A stretch of DNA of 5,961 nucleotides from Bacteroidota bacterium (GTDB lineage Bacteria > Bacteroidota > Ignavibacteria > Ignavibacteriales > Ignavibacteriaceae), in contig JADFGB010000087.1 of NCBI GenBank assembly GCA_022567875.1, forward strand, positions 1-5,961, written 5' to 3'. Positions 1 to 3,281 of the stretch are shown here, one piece after another. The notes under the pieces were generated by a model. That model saw only the letters and a list, made by a program, of their open reading frames with translations. It did no database searches and was not told the DNA's origin. Numbering within the stretch: position 1 is the stretch's first letter; each line of letters opens with the position of its first letter. A program made the translations under genes and the position numbers.

Positions 1-909
1 TTTTTTTGGATGAATAAAGCCCAGTGTTTTTGCGTGCAATGCCTGGCGAGGTATTATTTTTAGCAGGTTGTGTAATCTGTTTTTTATCTTCGGTAAAGAA
101 GATCCGCAAACAAGTTCCCTACCGCCGTATGTAGGATCACCGAAAATCGGATGATTAATAGATGATAAATGCACACGAATTTGATGTGTACGTCCTGTTT
201 TTAAATTAAGTTTTACAAGGGATGTAAAATCATATTCTGTGATTACCTCATATAATGTTTTAGCAGTTTTCCCTTCCGTTTGGCTGTATGTAAATTTTTT
301 TCTGTCTTTTTTACTTCGAGCAATGTTATGATTAATTTCTCCTTTTCTCTCTTTAAATATTCCCCAAGCAACAGCCCAATACTCTCTTTCGGTTGTGTGT
401 TTTGAAAACTGTTCGGCTAATTTTGCGTGCGTCCAATCATCTTTAGCAACAACCAAAAGTCCGCTTGTTTCTTTGTCAATTCTGTGCACAATTCCAGGAC
501 GAAAATCTTCATTTATATTGCTTAATTTATTTGAGTGATGAAGTAGTGCATTAACAAGGGTTCCAGTGTAATTTGAATAAGCCGGGTGTGTCACCATTCC
601 CGCAGGTTTGTTGATTATTAATAAATATTCATCTTCATAAACAATATCTAAAGGGATGTCTTCAGGCTCTGCTTTTTCGGGACGGGGAGCAATTGGTTGA
701 ATTGCAAATATTACATCTTTTGGTTGAATCAAATAACTTGCTTTTACAAATTTGCCGTTAACGGTTACGTTTTTAGATTCAATTAGTTTTTGTACTTTTG
801 ATCTTGTTGCATTCTCAATAGAATTTGTAAGAAAAACATCAAGTCTTTCTTTTTGTTTTCCTTCGGGTATAATAAATTCATATTTTTTTTCTGAGATTAA
901 TTTTGACAT
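1..909 (-). CDS. rluD: RluD-type 23S rRNA pseudouridine synthase, 3' end cut by the window edge
   Basis: This RluA-family enzyme converts specific uridines of 23S rRNA to pseudouridine; RluD acts on the helix 69 loop during large-subunit assembly. The frame is open from an ATG at 909 to base 1 (303 codons, no stop), so some tens of C-terminal residues are missing compared with the usual 320-350. Visible parts in order: an S4 RNA-binding domain at about residues 22-70 (RLDVFLTN, SKVQKLIES, VTVNGKFVK); the catalytic domain from about 85, with INKPAGMVTHPA (99-110); the catalytic motif HRIDKETSGLL (142-152), catalytic Asp145; and LKTGRTHQIRVHL (236-248) followed by HPIFGDPTYGG (253-263). It starts 8 bp after the lspA stop with no clear Shine-Dalgarno, which suggests translational coupling. 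The family is certain. RluD rather than RluC or another RluA paralogue is inferred from the S4 domain and the lspA neighbour. Confidence 0.93.
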   Translation of the reverse strand, partial: MSKLISEKKYEFIIPEGKQKERLDVFLTNSIENATRSKVQKLIESKNVTVNGKFVKASYLIQPKDVIFAIQPIAPRPEKAEPEDIPLDIVYEDEYLLIINKPAGMVTHPAYSNYTGTLVNALLHHSNKLSNINEDFRPGIVHRIDKETSGLLVVAKDDWTHAKLAEQFSKHTTEREYWAVAWGIFKERKGEINHNIARSKKDRKKFTYSQTEGKTAKTLYEVITEYDFTSLVKLNLKTGRTHQIRVHLSSINHPIFGDPTYGGRELVCGSSLPKIKNRLHNLLKIIPRQALHAKTLGFIHPKK

Positions 910-917
910 TTAAAATA

Positions 918-1541
918 TTAATTTGTAGTTATTGTATCGTTTGATTTACTTTCTAATGGTATTGTATGTTTATTCTCATCAATAATATTATCTTTTTTCT
1001 TCTCTTGTATCCGGGTATGAAATATAAGGAGTATTAAAACACCAATACTTACAGCAGCATCGGCAATATTAAATATAGGCCACCTGTCAAATGTTTTTCC
1101 AAATAATGTGAAGTGAAAGAAATCGACATCCAAAAAATCAACAACTTTACCGTAAAACAATGGAGCATAATCGTAAAAAACACCGTAAAATATTCTATCT
1201 ATTAAATTTCCTATAGCCCCTCCCAAAATTAAGGCAAGTGAAAAACGTAGAGAAAATTTTTCATTTTTTATAATGAACAAATAAAAAACTATACCGATGC
1301 TTGCTAACAGAGAAAAAATTGTGATCCATATTTTAAAACTTATACCGGGATTTAGTCCGAATGCCATACCGGGATTTTCTATAAAAGTTAAACGAAAAAA
1401 ATCTCCGAGTATTTGGATCCTTTCACCTTTGAACATACCCGTATGGTGAAAATTAATAAATGGAAAAGAAAAACCTTTTACAGCTAATTTTGATAGCTGA
1501 TCTACAAGTACGATAAAAAATGAAACAAATAATACTCTCAC
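918..1541 (-). CDS. lspA: Lipoprotein signal peptidase (signal peptidase II)
   Basis: LspA is an inner-membrane aspartic peptidase that removes the signal peptide of prolipoproteins after diacylglyceryl transfer to the lipobox cysteine. The 207-residue protein shows the family motifs: VDQLSK (13-18) at the end of the first membrane segment, ENPGMAFG (55-62), GGAIGNLIDR (107-116), VVDFLDVDFFHF (133-144) and FNIADAAVSIG (157-167). The conserved aspartates D14, D115, D135 and D161 are all present and include the catalytic pair. Hydrophobic segments lie near 1-20, 68-92, 97-115 and 160-178. It is longer than the usual ~160 residues: there is extra sequence before ENPGMAFG, an insert between VVDFL and FNIAD, and a polar 30-residue tail starting with EKKKD. 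The start is a GTG; no in-frame ATG lies close upstream, and TAAGGG sits 5 bases before it. ileS-lspA linkage is widespread in bacteria; here two genes separate them. Confidence 0.96.
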   Translation of the reverse strand: MRVLFVSFFIVLVDQLSKLAVKGFSFPFINFHHTGMFKGERIQILGDFFRLTFIENPGMAFGLNPGISFKIWITIFSLLASIGIVFYLFIIKNEKFSLRFSLALILGGAIGNLIDRIFYGVFYDYAPLFYGKVVDFLDVDFFHFTLFGKTFDRWPIFNIADAAVSIGVLILLIFHTRIQEKKKDNIIDENKHTIPLESKSNDTITTN

Positions 1542-1554
1542 AGTAACCCTTACT
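1542..1554 (-). promoter_or_regulatory. lspA ribosome-binding site inside a small inverted repeat
   Basis: On the coding strand the bases just before the lspA GTG read AGTAA-GGG-TTACT. TAAGGG is a good Shine-Dalgarno match ending 5 bases before the start codon and supports the GTG choice. The same bases form a perfect 5-bp inverted repeat with GGG as the loop, so the mRNA could fold the ribosome-binding site into a short, weak hairpin. The Shine-Dalgarno is well supported; any regulatory role of the repeat is inference. Confidence 0.6.
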
Positions 1555-1562
1555 ATTTTATA

Positions 1563-1592
1563 TTTATCTTTTAAACCTACAAAAAAGATAAA
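1563..1592. repeat. AT-rich inverted repeat between the exporter gene and lspA
   Basis: A perfect 10-bp inverted repeat (tttatctttt / aaaagataaa on the plus strand) with a 10-base spacer lies in the 93-bp gap between the exporter stop (1635) and the lspA start (1541). Each arm has a single G/C base, so an RNA stem would be weak, and on the transcribed strand it is not followed by a T run. It therefore does not look like a standard intrinsic terminator. It could be a protein-binding palindrome, an mRNA stem, or chance in AT-rich DNA. The rest of the gap holds no convincing promoter, though the gap is long enough for one serving lspA-rluD. Confidence 0.4.
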
Positions 1593-1634
1593 AAAATATT
1601 TGAATTTATTTTAATATTGAAAAAGCAAAAACAA

Positions 1635-2477
1635 TTATAGACCTAAAAGCAATAAAACAGAACCTAAAAACAAACCGATTAATGCATTAAATATTTTTAT
1701 GCTGATAGAATCTTTTACGGAAAATGAAAGCATCGGTAACATGCCGTGCCCGTCTTGAACAATGGAACAGCTTAGCAAAATAGAAAAGGGAATTAAACCC
1801 TGAGCAAAAAGGGTAACAAAAATTAGGTGGGGACCTGAATCTGGAATTATTCCAATAAGAACACTCAACAATAATACAACCCAAATATACTCTGTAGTTA
1901 AAGATTCAAGATTTAAATAATTTGTACTAAATTCGATTAATAAAAGTGCACCAAATGTCCACAAGAAAATTTTCCAAACATGTTCTTTAACTATATGATT
2001 CCAGATATGATCTTTAATATAATGCTTATAGCTTTTTTCGTCATTATGAATCTGGAGTGTTTCGCAATCCTTAGAGTTTGGTATATTTAATTTATCGACA
2101 ATATAATCTATAATTTTACCTGAAAAAACTCCAATTATAAAAAGTACAATAAAAAGAATGATAGCAATTTTAGGAAACATTGCCAGCATTACAAAAGCTT
2201 CGTCGCCGGATGTTGCAATCATTAATCCAGCAAGAGCACCAAAACTTATAATACCGTGAATATATAGACTTACGCCAGCGTATGATCCGAGACAACCTGG
2301 TATAGTACCAAGAAAGGAACCCAATAAATATTGCTTCCATTTTTGTGTAGTGTGTAAAATTAAAGCAAGTTTACCTTCCGCACGAACATTGATAAAATCA
2401 ACAGCAATCATCATTACTGCAACTAGAAAAGTAATTTGAATGCTTTCCCATAGAGAAGTTAGTAATATGTCATTCAT
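1635..2477 (-). CDS. Putative manganese/heavy-metal exporter (ArsP_2-like, 'arsenic efflux' family membrane protein)
   Basis: This 280-residue integral membrane protein matches, as I recall the family, the 'putative manganese transporter / 10TM heavy-metal exporter' group (Pfam ArsP_2 type), whose substrate is mostly unproven. Family-like stretches are SFGALAGLMIATSGDEAF (78-95), HIWNHIVKEHVWKIFLWTF (157-175), GIIPDSGPHLIFVTLFAQG (209-227) and SIVQDGHGMLPML (238-250). About eight hydrophobic segments can be picked out by eye, four on each side of a polar loop at about 126-166 that carries one Cys and five His residues. Residues 57-99 and 209-251 align without gaps with 13 identities in 43, showing an internal duplication. 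The ATG at 2477 is the only usable start: an in-frame stop lies seven codons upstream with no other start between. The gene sits 40 bp after the TraR/DksA-like gene and 93 bp before lspA, as an insertion in a housekeeping cluster. No metal-responsive riboswitch or operator is visible. Efflux of a divalent metal is inferred from the family only. Confidence 0.8.
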   Translation of the reverse strand: MNDILLTSLWESIQITFLVAVMMIAVDFINVRAEGKLALILHTTQKWKQYLLGSFLGTIPGCLGSYAGVSLYIHGIISFGALAGLMIATSGDEAFVMLAMFPKIAIILFIVLFIIGVFSGKIIDYIVDKLNIPNSKDCETLQIHNDEKSYKHYIKDHIWNHIVKEHVWKIFLWTFGALLLIEFSTNYLNLESLTTEYIWVVLLLSVLIGIIPDSGPHLIFVTLFAQGLIPFSILLSCSIVQDGHGMLPMLSFSVKDSISIKIFNALIGLFLGSVLLLLGL

Positions 2478-2481
2478 AAAA

Positions 2482-2497
2482 GATTTAAAAAATCCTT
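2482..2497 (-). promoter_or_regulatory. Candidate ribosome-binding site and hairpin of the exporter gene
   Basis: The only purine-rich element before the exporter ATG is AAGGA (plus-strand 2493-2497), 15 bases from the start codon, which is longer than usual. The bases between contain GATTT-TTT-AAATC (2482-2494), a 5-bp inverted repeat. If it folded, it would bring the AAGG to a more normal distance from the ATG. The inverted repeat is seen directly; its role is speculative. Confidence 0.3.
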
Positions 2498-2517
2498 ATG
2501 TTAAATAAGATTAACTC

Positions 2518-3264
2518 TTATTTCTTTTCTTGTTTTTGTTTTATAGATACACAAACCTGGCTGTGGGGAACAGCTTCAAGTCGTTTTACTGGAACTAACG
2601 GGCATGTTTCACATAAATGTTTAGGTTTTTCAATACATTCAATACAAATACCGTATGTTCCTGCATCAATTCTTTTTAGTGCGGCTTCTAAGTATCCTAA
2701 AAACTTAGTTTCTCTTTGAGCATATAAAAATGTTTTTTCCCTTTCCATAGCATCTGTGCCCTGCTCTGCCATATGTAGTGAATAGGGGGAATTTTCATTT
2801 ATATATTCACCGGTGGAAGTATCCATCATCTGTTCTTTTAAGTTTTGAAGCTGTGTGATAATTTCATCTCTTTTATCAATAATTATCTTTTTGAAATGCG
2901 CTAAGTCTTTCTTGCTGTATCCTTTTATTTTTTTGATTGCTACTGCACGTGCAGCGGCTTTTACGTCTACGTCTTCATAATATACTTCTGGTTTTTTTAT
3001 TGCAGCCTTTCTTGTTTTTTTAACAGCAGTCTTTTTTACTTTAATTATTATTGTTTTCTTTATGCTATTTTTTTTTGTTACAGGTTTTCTAATAGTTTTT
3101 TTAGCTTTTGTTAGGGGTTTTTTTTTAGAAGTAGTTTTTTTCTTTACCATAATAGATATTTTCTTTCCGTTTTTTTTCTTAGATGTTGATTTAATAGTTG
3201 TTTTTTTTAATTTATTTTTTTTGTCTTTTGCAGAAGTCTTTTTCCCTGTTTTTTTATTAGCCAT
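2518..3264 (-). CDS. TraR/DksA-family zinc-finger protein with lysine-rich N-terminal tail
   Basis: Proteins of this family bind RNA polymerase through its secondary channel and adjust transcription, often together with ppGpp. The 248-residue product has two parts. Residues 1-91 are a basic, low-complexity tail with 38 lysines, resembling histone H1-like tails. From about 115 a DksA/TraR region begins: a helical coiled-coil part (SKKDLAHFKKIIIDKRDEI, 117-135), a central segment with HMAEQGTDAMEREK (164-177) where the DksA tip acidic motif would lie, a second helix (FLGYLEAALKRI, 188-199), then GTYGICIEC (202-210) and the signature RLEAVPHSQVC (228-238). The cysteines are unusual: C207-x2-C210-x7-C218-x2-C221, then a lone C238, instead of two CxxC pairs flanking RLEAVP. 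The start is well set by a strong Shine-Dalgarno, and the gene begins 17 bp after ileS, so co-transcription is likely. Family certain; whether it acts as a true DksA is not shown. Confidence 0.9.
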   Translation of the reverse strand: MANKKTGKKTSAKDKKNKLKKTTIKSTSKKKNGKKISIMVKKKTTSKKKPLTKAKKTIRKPVTKKNSIKKTIIIKVKKTAVKKTRKAAIKKPEVYYEDVDVKAAARAVAIKKIKGYSKKDLAHFKKIIIDKRDEIITQLQNLKEQMMDTSTGEYINENSPYSLHMAEQGTDAMEREKTFLYAQRETKFLGYLEAALKRIDAGTYGICIECIEKPKHLCETCPLVPVKRLEAVPHSQVCVSIKQKQEKK

Positions 3265-3271
3265 TTTAAAA

Positions 3272-3278
3272 TCTCCTC
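3272..3278 (-). promoter_or_regulatory. Strong Shine-Dalgarno of the TraR/DksA-like gene
   Basis: The coding strand reads GAGGAGA, ending 7 bases before the ATG at 3264 and lying wholly in the 17-bp gap after the ileS stop. It fixes the start at 3264 rather than at the internal Met39. It also shows that this organism uses anti-SD pairing, unlike many Bacteroidia. Confidence 0.85.
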
Positions 3279-3281
3279 AAA

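Noticed and set aside
1542..1634. Promoter for lspA in the 93-bp gap
   Set aside because: TTGTAG/TAAAAT and TTGTTT/TAAAAT pairs can be found, but the first leaves no room for the ribosome-binding site and the second has a poor 15-base spacer; no Bacteroidota-type TAnnTTTG box was found. In DNA this AT-rich such matches are expected by chance.
1687..1884. Minus-strand 65-codon frame inside the exporter gene
   Set aside because: It is an out-of-frame shadow of the conserved second repeat of the exporter; there is no evidence of a real product or of a frameshift.
2506..2520. TAAGA/TCTTA inverted repeat at the TraR/DksA stop codon as a terminator
   Set aside because: The stem is only 5 bp and AT-rich with no T run after it, so it is too weak to call.
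2498..2719. Plus-strand open frame of 73 codons opposite the TraR/DksA zinc-finger region
   Set aside because: It lies opposite a clearly conserved coding region, has no Shine-Dalgarno or recognisable domain, and is explained as an antisense shadow.
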